In this document: one piece after another, positions 26,314-35,371 of the stretch
How the letters are laid out: each line of letters opens with the position of its first letter
How positions within the stretch are numbered: position 1 is the stretch's first letter
Notes under the pieces: model-generated
The model's input: the letters and a program-made list of their open reading frames with translations, nothing else
Databases searched by the model: none
What the model was told of the DNA's origin: nothing
Assembly: GCA_945888435.1 (NCBI GenBank)
Contig: CAMCZW010000003.1
Coordinates: 31,983-95,982 of the forward strand
DNA: 64,000 nt
Direction of reading: 5' to 3'
Source of the DNA: a bacterium UBP8_UBA817
GTDB lineage: Bacteria; Margulisbacteria; Marinamargulisbacteria; SXXA01; SICP01
Program-made: the position numbers and the translations under genes

Positions 26314-28767
26314 ATGCTAACTAATTTAAGCCGTTGGATATTGATGGGATCCATTGCGCTTGTCTTGGTTGGCCCCCTATCTCTTTTTGCACTTTCTCCT
26401 GATCAACTTCGCTTAAAGGCTGGGTCTGTAGATTTTGATGAGGACCATCACGTATTGCGGGCATCATCGAATGTGGAATTATCTTTAGGGGAGACCAAGA
26501 TTCAGGCACCTGCCCTAAAAATTGATACTAAACGCCATTGGCTATATGGATCTGGTGGTGTGGTGATTACCAGGGGTGATCATTCGGCCTATGCCAAAAT
26601 TGCCTCATACAATATTGATACCGGCGTTGCAGAACTTTGGGATGTGAGAGTATCCATTCATCCTCAGGACGTCCAAGAGACGGTTTATCTGTCCTCTAAG
26701 CACTTAATTGATGATGGTCATCACTACACTGGCGAAAAGGGTGTAATTACGAGCTGTAGCCTTCCTGAGCCTCATTACTATTTTAAGGCGTCTATATTTG
26801 ATTATCGGCCGGATCATCGGATTATGGGTAAAAATGTTTTTTTATATTACCCCTTAGGATTTGTCCCATTTGGGCTTTACTCTCCTATTTATACCTTTGA
26901 ATTGGGGAAGCGGCGGATTATTTGGAATTTCCCGACGATTGGTGAAAAAAAGACACCTGGCTGGGGATGGTTTGTCCAAAATGTGGTGGATTATGATTAC
27001 CGTAATGGTCATGAATCCAGTGTTCTTTTAGATTGGTATCAATCTAAGGGAATTGGGGTTGGAGTTCGTCATTATTATCAATTTGGGCCTCATGATGGGA
27101 CGGCTTATTTTTATCAGCTTTCGGAACAGGATACAGGTAAGCTTAATGAGTCCTTGCAGTTAGACCATCGGTACAAGCTCAATGACTCGTGGTTACTGTC
27201 AGGGTATTACCGCACTACTGATGCTGAACGGATTAATTCATCGGGTCGGATTCATTTAGATTCTCATGGAGTTAAGGCGACTTACGACAATATGGGGAGT
27301 TATTTTGATGCAGGGATTGATCAAAGCGAAAATTTTATCCAACGCTTAAAATCAATGTCACTTCAATCTACACATCGATTTAATCAAGATCCTATCTATA
27401 CGTTTCGTCATTTTCAATCTGATAATTTGGTGGTTAAAGCCCGTACTTTTGATACTCAATTTTCTCATTATCTAAAATTACCGGCAGAACAAAATATGAT
27501 CACCACGCTTCAATATCAGGGACGGGAAGGGATTTTATCTAATGCGGCCCGGATGGATAATCAGCTTCAAGCAACGACTGTATTTTCTAAAATTATTTCT
27601 CCCCAATGGAAAGCCACTTTAACTGTGGATCATTTATTTGATTTGGATTCTAATCGTGTCACTGGGGATTTGCGTAACTTTTTTTATAAACTTCCTGAGG
27701 TTAAAGTGACATATTCTCCTCTCTCAATTAAGGGCTATACGTTAACCTCAGCATTGACTGTTGCAAGGTATCAAGAACATCGTATTGTTGGATCTAGCCT
27801 TTCTAAATTTCCATCAAATTCTGAATTTGAAGGCCAGCCAAACACTTATATTTTCAAGCAAACACTTTATAAACAGTGGACTCCGTTTTCGGATAAAACG
27901 ATCTTTTCATTAAACTCTGCTTTTGATCAGTTTTTATTTAAAACACCTGGATTTTCTCTCTTCGAGAGCGACTCGTTTTATCAATTTAATATTAAGCCTT
28001 CGTATGAATATAAAGCGTCTCGGTTTATACAATTAAAAACGGATTACAACCGGACTTATATCCCTCAAAATGGGAATTCTCCTTTTATTAGTCAATTTAA
28101 AAATGGTGTGGTTGAAGTCAATCAGATTAATCAAAGTATTGTATTTTTTTATGACTCTCCAGATCGGTATTCTTGGACTCATTCTGTAGGATATGACTAT
28201 ATTCGGGATTACTATACGCCTTATGCGACCTCGATTTTGGTGAGGCCTAATTCCTCAGCGTCATTTCGCTTGAGTACAGGTGCCGATATTAATCATCTCC
28301 AGGATTATCTTAAAGATCGTGACAATGAAGTGGCCAGCTTTCAAGATTCTGGCATTTTTAGAGCTTTTATTTGGGATGTTGCGTATACACCTAGTAAAAA
28401 TATGGGGATTAGTCTTCATCATTCTCAAAATGTGAATAAGGGGACGATTAATAACTCTAGTTTTACAGTGTCGTTACCATTTGGGCATAGCTCAGAGTAT
28501 GCGTGGGCGTTTGAAAGTGACTTTGTGTACGATGTCCCGGATCATACTAGATCTTATGTATTTGAGAGTTATCATATGCAAACATTAGGAATCTCAAAAC
28601 AAAATCACTGCCGAAAAATAAAATTTAGCTATAATAAACTACGTGATGAATATCAACTCCTCTTTACAATTTTGGCATTCCCTAAAGACTCTTTCGGATT
28701 TAAGAAAAATCAAAATGTCACAACCTTTGAAGGGTTCTTTGATAAGACCTCTCAGGAGCGCTTTTGA
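26314..28767 (+). CDS. lptD: LPS-assembly protein LptD (OstA)
   Basis: Outer-membrane beta-barrel that inserts lipopolysaccharide into the outer leaflet. About 817 residues: signal peptide (about 1-28), N-terminal OstA/LptA-like jellyroll (LRASSNVELSLGETKIQAPAL, GSGGVVITRGDHSAYA), the conserved junction ITSCSLPEPHYYF with a cysteine, then GFVPFGLYSPIYTFELGKRR and a long barrel with aromatic-ended strands. An in-frame GTG at 26311 could add one residue. The canonical paired cysteines are reduced (C in ITSCS and one near the C-terminus, NHCRK), so disulfide wiring may differ from that in Escherichia coli. Confidence 0.9.
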   Translation: MLTNLSRWILMGSIALVLVGPLSLFALSPDQLRLKAGSVDFDEDHHVLRASSNVELSLGETKIQAPALKIDTKRHWLYGSGGVVITRGDHSAYAKIASYNIDTGVAELWDVRVSIHPQDVQETVYLSSKHLIDDGHHYTGEKGVITSCSLPEPHYYFKASIFDYRPDHRIMGKNVFLYYPLGFVPFGLYSPIYTFELGKRRIIWNFPTIGEKKTPGWGWFVQNVVDYDYRNGHESSVLLDWYQSKGIGVGVRHYYQFGPHDGTAYFYQLSEQDTGKLNESLQLDHRYKLNDSWLLSGYYRTTDAERINSSGRIHLDSHGVKATYDNMGSYFDAGIDQSENFIQRLKSMSLQSTHRFNQDPIYTFRHFQSDNLVVKARTFDTQFSHYLKLPAEQNMITTLQYQGREGILSNAARMDNQLQATTVFSKIISPQWKATLTVDHLFDLDSNRVTGDLRNFFYKLPEVKVTYSPLSIKGYTLTSALTVARYQEHRIVGSSLSKFPSNSEFEGQPNTYIFKQTLYKQWTPFSDKTIFSLNSAFDQFLFKTPGFSLFESDSFYQFNIKPSYEYKASRFIQLKTDYNRTYIPQNGNSPFISQFKNGVVEVNQINQSIVFFYDSPDRYSWTHSVGYDYIRDYYTPYATSILVRPNSSASFRLSTGADINHLQDYLKDRDNEVASFQDSGIFRAFIWDVAYTPSKNMGISLHHSQNVNKGTINNSSFTVSLPFGHSSEYAWAFESDFVYDVPDHTRSYVFESYHMQTLGISKQNHCRKIKFSYNKLRDEYQLLFTILAFPKDSFGFKKNQNVTTFEGFFDKTSQERF

Positions 28768-29468
28768 TGCATAGATTTCTAGGTTTGTTTATTTTGATCT
28801 GTTTTATTGGGGGGTGTGCGAATACCGCTCAGACGGATATTCAGGATATCCGGATAGTTCAAGTCACACTTAAATTTAGGGGTGGTGTGGATGTCGGTCA
28901 GTATCAGTACTATATTGCGCTTTCGGGAGTCACTCGTCCTTTAGTTCCGGAAATTCCTCCGGCAAAGTACTTTCCGACACCAGGGCGAACCTATAATGAT
29001 GCTCATCCTGATTTTCAAAATCAAATAAACGCTATTTTGCCTTTTTATTCGAATTTTTTTGGGACATGGAGTGATTATATTGTGGTTGGCCGCCAAGGGA
29101 TTTCTTTATTTAACTCAAGTAGTACCGGATTTACAGCAATTTCTGCTGACAATCATTTTAATTATTTAGCAAATCTAGCGTTTGATGGGACTTATGTCGT
29201 GACTGGATCCACGATGATTATCCGGTTTCCGATGTCGTCGTTGTCTGCGGCAGCGGCGACCCAGCTTCACTACTCCATTTTTACGTCTGAAGTAACGGAT
29301 TCTCCTGTGACCGAAGCGGGAACACTTCGGGATATTTTGCAGGATGCTCAAGCGGGAGAACTTGTGATCAATGTTGAGAAAAATGCTCAGATTGGGCCGT
29401 TTTTTGATTCGGAAGATACCTCTGCGACTGCCTCGGATTTAGTTGAATGGTCAATCGACATATTATAA
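28767..29468 (+). CDS. Lipoprotein of unknown function between lptD and lnt
   Basis: About 233 residues with a lipoprotein signal (LFILICFIGGC, lipidation Cys near residue 17). The remainder is soluble with few charges. No family recognised. ATG 28767 overlaps the lptD TGA by one base, and CAGGAG sits about ten bases upstream. The gene overlaps lnt, which acylates lipoproteins, by 22 bases. Location next to LptD invites comparison with LptE, the lipoprotein plug of the LptD barrel (usually 160-200 residues, poorly conserved), but there is no sequence proof. Confidence 0.65.
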   Translation: MHRFLGLFILICFIGGCANTAQTDIQDIRIVQVTLKFRGGVDVGQYQYYIALSGVTRPLVPEIPPAKYFPTPGRTYNDAHPDFQNQINAILPFYSNFFGTWSDYIVVGRQGISLFNSSSTGFTAISADNHFNYLANLAFDGTYVVTGSTMIIRFPMSSLSAAAATQLHYSIFTSEVTDSPVTEAGTLRDILQDAQAGELVINVEKNAQIGPFFDSEDTSATASDLVEWSIDIL

Positions 29469-30934
29469 GAATTTTATTAGCGATATTTTCAGGGATATTG
29501 GCGTTTTTGGCGTGTTCGCCTTATGGCCATGGGGGGATTGCGTATGTGGCGTTGATTCCGCTATTTATTTCTCTTGGATTTCCGATTCAATCGTCACGTC
29601 AGGCTTTTTGGACTCTGTTTATCTTTGGGCTTGTATTTATGGGCGGCATGTATGGCTGGGTCTTTTCACTTAAGGCCTGGGCGCCGTTGTGGGGCGTGAG
29701 CTTGGCTTGGATGGCGATTATTGTATTTCAGGCACTTTTTTATGGGGTAGTGGGGTTGTTTACCTCTTGGGCATCGGTGCGATGGCAACTTGTGGCTTTT
29801 TTTTGTTTTTATTTAGGATTTGAATGGATTCGCGAAATGATGGGGCCGATTGGGAGTTCTCTTGGACAATTGGGATATTCTCAAATATCCCTACTTCCGA
29901 TAATGCAGACTGCGAGCCTTTGGGGGGTTATTGGAGTGAGCGGAATTGTGGTGCTTGGGAATTATATTTTATTTGCAGTCGGTTCTAATGTTATTAACCG
30001 ATCATGGCCGTCTAAGTGGGTGGTGATTGCAATTTTAGCACTGATTGGATGTGGAATATGGGGACAGTATCGGTTGACTTCAATTCCTGTATCTAGCAAC
30101 TCTATTCGAGTGGGAATTGTGCAGGGTAATCATCCGCAAGCTCTTAAATTTAGCCGCCATCGTCAGTGGGAAATTTGGCAGGATTATTTTCGGCTGATTT
30201 CGACACTTCCCCCTGTGGATATTGTGTTATTACCAGAGACGGTAACGCCGGGGCTTAATTTAGGATTACGGTCTGTCATGACAACGCTTCGCGACTTGGC
30301 TTCTCGGGATTCCTCTACCATTTTATTTGGGACACCCGTCAAAATGGATGGCTGCTATTACAATTCTATTGCGTCGGTAACCACAGAAGGCGCGGGCCCT
30401 GTGGTGTACCAAAAAACGAGGCTTATGCCGTTTGGAGAATATTGGCCATGTCGCTCTCTCTTTATTTCTCTGGGTCTTTCTGGAATTTTAAGCAATTGCG
30501 ATTATACCAAAGCGCCTGCGCTAGTGCCGTGGAAGGTGGGATCGCTGGTTTATGGTCCGCTGGTATGCCTGGAGAGTATTTACTCAGAGTGTGCCCGCAG
30601 TCATGCTGAACAAGGCGCTCAGATGCTACTCAGCGTTGCGAATAATGGATGGTTTATCGGATCTAGGATTTCGGACACCCATTTGGCCATGACCCAAAGT
30701 CGGGCCATTGAAACAGGCCTACCGCTTATCCATGTCTCTAATCAGGGTATTTCTGGAATGTTTTCTAACCGGGGTGTGATGATTATGTCGATTCCTCAAG
30801 GTATTGCGGGTGTCGCGGCTAAGGAGCTTTCCCTCGTGACCAAGCCTACTTTTTTTGTCAAAGTAGGATATTATTTTGCGCCAGTTTTACTTGTGATTGG
30901 CGCTCTTTTAATTGCGATTAAAAAAAGAGATTAG
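29447..30934 (+). CDS. lnt: Apolipoprotein N-acyltransferase Lnt
   Basis: Inner-membrane enzyme that adds the third acyl chain to lipoproteins. 495 residues: about six hydrophobic helices in the first 210 residues, then a periplasmic carbon-nitrogen-hydrolase domain with the Glu-Lys-Cys triad in LLPETVTPG, QKTRLMPFGEYWP and VCLESIYSE, and a final membrane helix near 472-490. FEWIREMMGPIG and NNGWFI are additional family blocks. All catalytic residues are present. It is convergent with the flagellar directon; the 3' ends overlap by four bases. Confidence 0.95.
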   Translation: MVNRHIIRILLAIFSGILAFLACSPYGHGGIAYVALIPLFISLGFPIQSSRQAFWTLFIFGLVFMGGMYGWVFSLKAWAPLWGVSLAWMAIIVFQALFYGVVGLFTSWASVRWQLVAFFCFYLGFEWIREMMGPIGSSLGQLGYSQISLLPIMQTASLWGVIGVSGIVVLGNYILFAVGSNVINRSWPSKWVVIAILALIGCGIWGQYRLTSIPVSSNSIRVGIVQGNHPQALKFSRHRQWEIWQDYFRLISTLPPVDIVLLPETVTPGLNLGLRSVMTTLRDLASRDSSTILFGTPVKMDGCYYNSIASVTTEGAGPVVYQKTRLMPFGEYWPCRSLFISLGLSGILSNCDYTKAPALVPWKVGSLVYGPLVCLESIYSECARSHAEQGAQMLLSVANNGWFIGSRISDTHLAMTQSRAIETGLPLIHVSNQGISGMFSNRGVMIMSIPQGIAGVAAKELSLVTKPTFFVKVGYYFAPVLLVIGALLIAIKKRD

Positions 30935-31614
30935 AAACGGAATGCCCCTTCTTTATCCGGCGCGTTGCTTCCAGTATTTTTATCGTTGTCGCTATCAGGC
31001 GCAGATAGCTTTTTAAGTAGATTGGTAAAAATTTTGCCTGCTAAAGGGATTTTATCAATCTTACTTTCTTCTAACTGAGAGGTCACACTGGTGGGTAAAT
31101 AGTCGGTCATTACTACGCGCTCTTCTTCATTCAGCTGGCTCATAAAGAAGGCGATGATTTGGCCTTTTTCTTTTTGTAATCGATTGCTGATTCGTGAAGC
31201 CTCTTCTGGCGTAAAGCGCATATTTGATTTTACGGGTTCAGCTGCTGTTTCTGAGAACGGTGAGGAGGAAGGTGAGCCAAATGGATCAGAGTCCATTTTT
31301 TGGAGGGGAGGTGAGGCTGGAGTTAGACCTGATTCTCCAAATTGATTAGAGCCGCTGCTACTTGGAGGTGCCGTATTGAAACTTTGTGGGCTATTCATAG
31401 TCGCACCAAAAGACCGATTGGCTTTGCTATTGTCAATTTTACTCAGTACTTCGGACAAAATCATATTGCGAGTTTGACCATCGGTTTCTGCAGTTTCGCC
31501 TAAAATGGCCGTTATTTTTCTTCGGCTAGACTCCGATAATCTTTCTAGGATTTTAGATGAGTTTTCACCCAGCATTGATAGGACGACTTGTGCTTTTTCT
31601 AATCCACTGAGCAT
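30931..31614 (-). CDS. FliG-like protein lacking the C-terminal torque domain
   Basis: 227 residues. LSGLEKAQVVLSMLGENSSK and the following helices (about 1-60) resemble the FliG N-terminal domain that binds FliF; after a Pro/Ser-rich linker (about 70-130), FTPEEASRISNRLQKEKGQ and IIAFFMSQLNEEERVVMTDY (about 133-180) resemble the FliG middle-domain helix pair. The charged C-terminal domain that contacts the stator in normal FliG (about 330 residues) is absent; the protein ends in a disordered acidic/basic tail. The gene follows fliF with a TAATG overlap and a strong GAGGAGG, the place where fliG normally is. Best reading is a reduced FliG that can dock on FliF but not generate torque. A second FliG elsewhere in the genome is not excluded. 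Confidence 0.6.
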   Translation of the reverse strand: MLSGLEKAQVVLSMLGENSSKILERLSESSRRKITAILGETAETDGQTRNMILSEVLSKIDNSKANRSFGATMNSPQSFNTAPPSSSGSNQFGESGLTPASPPLQKMDSDPFGSPSSSPFSETAAEPVKSNMRFTPEEASRISNRLQKEKGQIIAFFMSQLNEEERVVMTDYLPTSVTSQLEESKIDKIPLAGKIFTNLLKKLSAPDSDNDKNTGSNAPDKEGAFRF

Positions 31615-33134
31615 TAGAAATCCTCCTCTGCAGTCTCATCTGACGATGAAATCCAATTTTCAAGCACTTCGGCAATCCACTCTGGATTGGTGGAGGCAAT
31701 GTCATTGATTCTCGTAATATTTTGATTACTTGTTGTATCAATATCAAAATCAGTATCTTCGTTATCGTCCCTACCAAACTCTAACCCTTCATTGGCTAGT
31801 TTTCGTCTTCTAAGTCCCCATCTTATAACTAATCCCGTAACAATGGCTGCAAGAGCATACCCTGCCCATTTAATGTATTTTTTAATTGGTAGCGCTTTCT
31901 TTTGTAATCCTTCTAGACGTTTAATCTCTTCTTCTGAAAAGGTGAGAAAATCGGCTTTAGATAAGGTGATGTTATCCCGTCCTTTAATATATCCAATTGA
32001 AGGTGCAATTGTTTTAAAGATTTCTTCTTTCAGATAATCATCTACAAAAATTTCTTGATTATTATTATCAAGAATAATACTGACGGATAGACGTTTTACA
32101 TCGAGTATTTTTCCATTTTCGATGGCCCCGATATCTGATGTAATGGCTAATTTAAAGCTTTTCATTGGGAGAATCCCTAATAACTGACGAATGGCTTTAT
32201 CTTCTAGGCCTCTTTCAAATTCTTTTTTAATCTTCAGCCAGTCATTAATAGATTTGATATCAGGTAATATTGGAGTCCCTTTATCAAACTCTGAATTTTG
32301 TAACTTATCTTCTTGTGGAAGCGAAGACGCAGGAGCTGTTTGCTTTTCTGCAATTCGTTCAAAAATACCGCTGGATAATACATTACCTTCAGTATTAATC
32401 ACCGATACATTTTCAGGCTGTAGATTTTCTACCGCTTTAGAAACAAGCTGGATAATACTAAAGACAATTTCATCGGTAATTTCGGCCCCGACATTCTTTC
32501 TGATCAGAATTGATGCCGTTACCGGTGGACGACTGATTGCAAATAGACGTTGCTCTGGTAATACAATTTGTACTTTACAGCTTTCGATCGCATCAAACTG
32601 GATAATCGCTTTTTCAAGCTCTCCAGACAGCGCTCTTAAAAATCGAATTCTTTTATCAAACTCGGTAACCCCTAATGTTTCGGAATTATCTAATAATTCA
32701 TACCCTTTTGAACCGCCATCTGGAAGCCCTTTGATCGCTAGGATTGTTCGCGCTCGATCGCTGTCTTCTTCATCGACTAAAATTGAAAAGTTTTTACCGT
32801 TTTGAGCCGTATCAAATTGAATCCCTTGAAAGCTTAACTCGCGGATAATCGCGGACAACTGGGTTGATGTCAGCTGAGAATAAAGTGGTTTGAATTTTGA
32901 TTTTTTCTTTTTTTTAGGTTTTTCTTTTTGGACGGCCTGAGTTGGATTTGGAGAATCAGACTTATCTCTCATTGACCAGACCGCTGCACTAACTACGAAT
33001 AGCGTGATAATAATCCCAATGATGAGTCTTTTTCTAGTAAAAAATCCGCTTCGACGCTCCTGAAAAGGTTGATCCTGGGAGTCGTTTAAATCATCGCCTC
33101 CAGTATCTTCGGTATCAAAATCAATTTCAGCCAT
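31614..33134 (-). CDS. fliF: Flagellar MS-ring protein FliF
   Basis: 506 residues. Transmembrane helices near 35-53 and 425-445 bracket the periplasmic ring-building domains: FKPLYSQLTSTQLSAIIREL, SETLGVTEFDKRIRFLRALS, ESCKVQIVLPEQRLF, the YscJ/FliF family signature blocks. The cytoplasmic C-terminus ends with NDIASTNPEWIAEVLENWIS, the short helices that bind the N-terminal domain of FliG, so the partner site is kept. Slightly shorter than usual (520-560). ATAGGA precedes the ATG. It starts the last part of the flagellar directon together with the fliG-like gene. Confidence 0.92.
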   Translation of the reverse strand: MAEIDFDTEDTGGDDLNDSQDQPFQERRSGFFTRKRLIIGIIITLFVVSAAVWSMRDKSDSPNPTQAVQKEKPKKKKKSKFKPLYSQLTSTQLSAIIRELSFQGIQFDTAQNGKNFSILVDEEDSDRARTILAIKGLPDGGSKGYELLDNSETLGVTEFDKRIRFLRALSGELEKAIIQFDAIESCKVQIVLPEQRLFAISRPPVTASILIRKNVGAEITDEIVFSIIQLVSKAVENLQPENVSVINTEGNVLSSGIFERIAEKQTAPASSLPQEDKLQNSEFDKGTPILPDIKSINDWLKIKKEFERGLEDKAIRQLLGILPMKSFKLAITSDIGAIENGKILDVKRLSVSIILDNNNQEIFVDDYLKEEIFKTIAPSIGYIKGRDNITLSKADFLTFSEEEIKRLEGLQKKALPIKKYIKWAGYALAAIVTGLVIRWGLRRRKLANEGLEFGRDDNEDTDFDIDTTSNQNITRINDIASTNPEWIAEVLENWISSSDETAEEDF

Positions 33135-33153
33135 GGTGAGTTCCTATATTCAA

Positions 33154-33735
33154 CTAGACTTGCATATTTTTAAGTTCGTTAAACGCTTGGGTCACTTGAG
33201 TGACCAAGGTTACAGCGAACGAAAGTGCAACGCTTACTTTTGCTTTTTCAATTGTTAATTCTTCAATGGAAGCTTCCCCACGGGCGAATCGTTCCATCAA
33301 CTGGTCAGATCTTCGCTCCATTCCGCTGATCCGTCTAAAATAATCAATCCCTTTGTCTAAAAAAAACTGAAATGGGGTTGTTGATAGTTTAGAAGTTCTG
33401 AGGCCTTCATCATTGATATTTTGTGGTGTTAAGGCAGGCTCAATGCTTTCATTATAATAATTTACTGGATCCACTGGATTTTGAGTGGGAGCCGCAGGGG
33501 TCACATTTTGAATGGACTGACTGATTAACCACTGACGGTCTGAAATAATTTCTTCACTATGTTTAATTTCGGAGACCTTGGATGCGCCGGATGAAGCGGC
33601 AGCCACGGATGCGTCTGGATTCATTGCCTGGGCTAAGAGACTATCAAATGCGACAAGGGGTACTTGTACTTGCAGCCCTTTGAGTGATTCTGTAGTTAGT
33701 GGAGATTGCGCTACTGGTTGAATGCCGATCATCAT
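33154..33735 (-). CDS. fliE: FliE-like basal-body protein with long N-terminal extension
   Basis: 193 residues, about twice the usual length. The last 60 residues (FARGEASIEELTIEKAKVSV, then VTQAFNELKNMQV at the very end) match the FliE C-terminal helices that join the MS ring to the rod and end in a conserved -MQV/I. The first 130 residues are low-complexity and Ser/Ala/Thr-rich, without signal peptide. Upstream of fliF and after flgB-flgC, the standard flgB-flgC-fliE-fliF order. AGGAG is about nine bases before the start. Confidence 0.75.
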   Translation of the reverse strand: MMIGIQPVAQSPLTTESLKGLQVQVPLVAFDSLLAQAMNPDASVAAASSGASKVSEIKHSEEIISDRQWLISQSIQNVTPAAPTQNPVDPVNYYNESIEPALTPQNINDEGLRTSKLSTTPFQFFLDKGIDYFRRISGMERRSDQLMERFARGEASIEELTIEKAKVSVALSFAVTLVTQVTQAFNELKNMQV

Positions 33736-33746
33736 GATTAGTTCTC

Positions 33747-34208
33747 CTATTTCATTGCATCTACGAAATTCTGATACAGTGCTTTTGTAGTCCTAAATGC
33801 AGTAATGTTAGAGTCAAAAATCATCTCAGTATAGGCCAAGTTGACCATCTCATCCGGTATGTTCACGTTTGGAAAAGCCACATATCCGTCTGCATTGGAT
33901 TGGGGTACCGCAGGGTCATAATATTTACCAAATGGCTTATTACTTTTTTCGACAGACACTACTCGTACCCCATTTTCGCCGGGGGTAAGTACCGCATATC
34001 GTTTTTGCCAAGGTAAGCCTGTATTTTCATCTTCAAGAGTGGTTAAGTTGGCCATATTTTGTGCAATTAATGTTAAACGAACTTTTTGAGCAGTGACGCC
34101 AGATAAACTGTAATTAAAGGCGTCATCGAGACTTTGAGCGACTAATCCACGAGGAATTAGGGTACAGAGTGCTATTAAGGTGATGACTATCCAGTGCTGT
34201 TTTTTCAT
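33747..34208 (-). CDS. flgC: Proximal rod protein FlgC with Sec-type signal peptide
   Basis: 153 residues. After an N-terminal segment MKKQHWIVITLIALCTLIPR ending near GLVAQS, which has the charge, hydrophobic core and A-x-A-like cleavage site of a Sec signal peptide, the protein continues with a normal FlgC N-terminus: AFNYSLSGVTAQKVRLTLIA, QNMANLTTLEDENTGLPWQK, and a normal C-terminus VNIPDEMVNLAYTEMIFDSN. No internal start would remove the hydrophobic segment while keeping the FlgC N-terminal helix, and GAGG lies nine bases before the ATG. Canonical FlgC lacks a cleavable signal because it is exported by the flagellar type III apparatus. Confidence 0.85.
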   Translation of the reverse strand: MKKQHWIVITLIALCTLIPRGLVAQSLDDAFNYSLSGVTAQKVRLTLIAQNMANLTTLEDENTGLPWQKRYAVLTPGENGVRVVSVEKSNKPFGKYYDPAVPQSNADGYVAFPNVNIPDEMVNLAYTEMIFDSNITAFRTTKALYQNFVDAMK

Positions 34209-34245
34209 AGGTTATATCCTCACATCCTCTATGGGGAGTATACCG

Positions 34246-34641
34246 TTATTTCCCAAGTGTCACAACGTTTTTAAGCGTTTTAGTCTTATTTCCCCAAATG
34301 ACAGCGAGTGCGGATGTTCGTCGATTATTGACTGACATTTTACCTAAGACAAACTCTAAAATTGCAGAGTTTTTTTCTTCACTGGTTGCTTGTTCTGGAA
34401 GTGTTTTTAATATTTCAACGCGGTCTTTTGGTGGGAGTAATGCGACCAAGTCTACGCCAGGGGTAGATGCGTTTGCGAGAATATATGAATAAATGGCTTG
34501 ATTTCGCCCCCCTTCAATCATGCCGTCTTCAACGGATTTATAGTAAGAGCTATAAAACTTACTTTCTAAGGATTGGGCATGGCTAGTGGCTGTTAATCCC
34601 ATCACGAGCGCAATAACAGTGATTATTTTTTTATACGGCAT
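34246..34641 (-). CDS. flgB: FlgB-like rod protein with Sec-type signal peptide
   Basis: 131 residues. Signal peptide about 1-22 (KKIITVIALVMGL, cleavage near SHA/QS). Then YYKSVEDGMIEGGRNQAIYS and YILANASTPGVDL correspond to the FlgB N-terminal helix and NIANANTPG block, and the C-terminal VLGKMSVNNRRTSALAVIWG then NKTKTLKNVV corresponds to the FlgB C-terminal helix. The central part is short. Identification rests on these two blocks and on its position directly upstream of flgC. The gene overlaps the sigma-factor gene by 11 bases. Confidence 0.65.
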   Translation of the reverse strand: MPYKKIITVIALVMGLTATSHAQSLESKFYSSYYKSVEDGMIEGGRNQAIYSYILANASTPGVDLVALLPPKDRVEILKTLPEQATSEEKNSAILEFVLGKMSVNNRRTSALAVIWGNKTKTLKNVVTLGK

Positions 34642-35371
34642 CTCTTTCTTTTAATCTACCTTTTAATTTTTCTAAAATTTTCATGTGAATTCTGCAAATA
34701 GAACTTCTTGAAATCCCTAGATGCTCTGCAATCTCTTTTTGTTTCATGTCATGGATATAAAACATTTCAATAATTCGCTGTTCATCTTGTTCTAGCTTTC
34801 TAATTTCTTCCCATAATACATCTTGTTTTTGGTCGATATGTTTGATTTCCGGGTTTCGAGTCCCTTCACTTTCGGACGCGACTTCCATACTATCGAGTGA
34901 CATTAGGCACATCACTGCGGAGTTGGTGATAAGTCGATTGACATAGCCTTCAGGGTTACCTTGAGAGGACTCAAAGTCATCGAGCGCAGCTTCTGCAAAA
35001 TCGGCGATCTGTTCCTGACTCTTTTTTCGGTATTCCTGGTAATCATTGGGGTTTCGGTAGCGCCATTCGATTCGGATCTGGTCGAACATCTCGCCTCGAA
35101 TGCGGTAGTAGGCATAGGTTTTAAATTGAGAGCCTTTATCTGTCCGATAATTACGGAAGGCTTTAATCAATCCTTCAACTCCCCATGCGACTAGATCATT
35201 AAAATCCATTCCTGGGGGGACTTTTCCGCTTGCAATGATATTGGCCGCAAGAGCCTCAACCATCGGCAGATGGTCTTTCATAAACTCATCCGTTAGTTCA
35301 GACGGGAGCTTGCTGCTGATCGCTTCTTTGCGTTTTAAATCTTCAATATTGATTGGTTGTTTATTAGTCAT
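34631..35371 (-). CDS. fliA: FliA/WhiG-type RNA polymerase sigma factor
   Basis: 246 residues, sigma-70 family of the sigma-28 group. Region 2: GMDFNDLVAWGVEGLIKAFR, FKTYAYYRIRGEMFDQIR; region 3 is brief; region 4: LEQDEQRIIEMFYIHDMKQK, EIAEHLGISRSSICRIH. Its placement inside the rod gene block (between the FlgJ-like and FlgB genes) suggests it drives late genes of this structure, although no such genes are in the window. I did not find convincing sigma-28-type promoters here. Confidence 0.88.
   Translation of the reverse strand: MTNKQPINIEDLKRKEAISSKLPSELTDEFMKDHLPMVEALAANIIASGKVPPGMDFNDLVAWGVEGLIKAFRNYRTDKGSQFKTYAYYRIRGEMFDQIRIEWRYRNPNDYQEYRKKSQEQIADFAEAALDDFESSQGNPEGYVNRLITNSAVMCLMSLDSMEVASESEGTRNPEIKHIDQKQDVLWEEIRKLEQDEQRIIEMFYIHDMKQKEIAEHLGISRSSICRIHMKILEKLKGRLKERDAV

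Noticed and set aside
32191..32805. Long open frame on the plus strand opposite fliF
   Set aside because: Shadow of fliF: no ribosome site, composition follows the antisense of FliF codons.
33747..34208. Signal peptide of FlgC considered as a wrong start codon
   Set aside because: GAGG is well placed before this ATG, and no other start lies between the hydrophobic stretch and the conserved FlgC helix.
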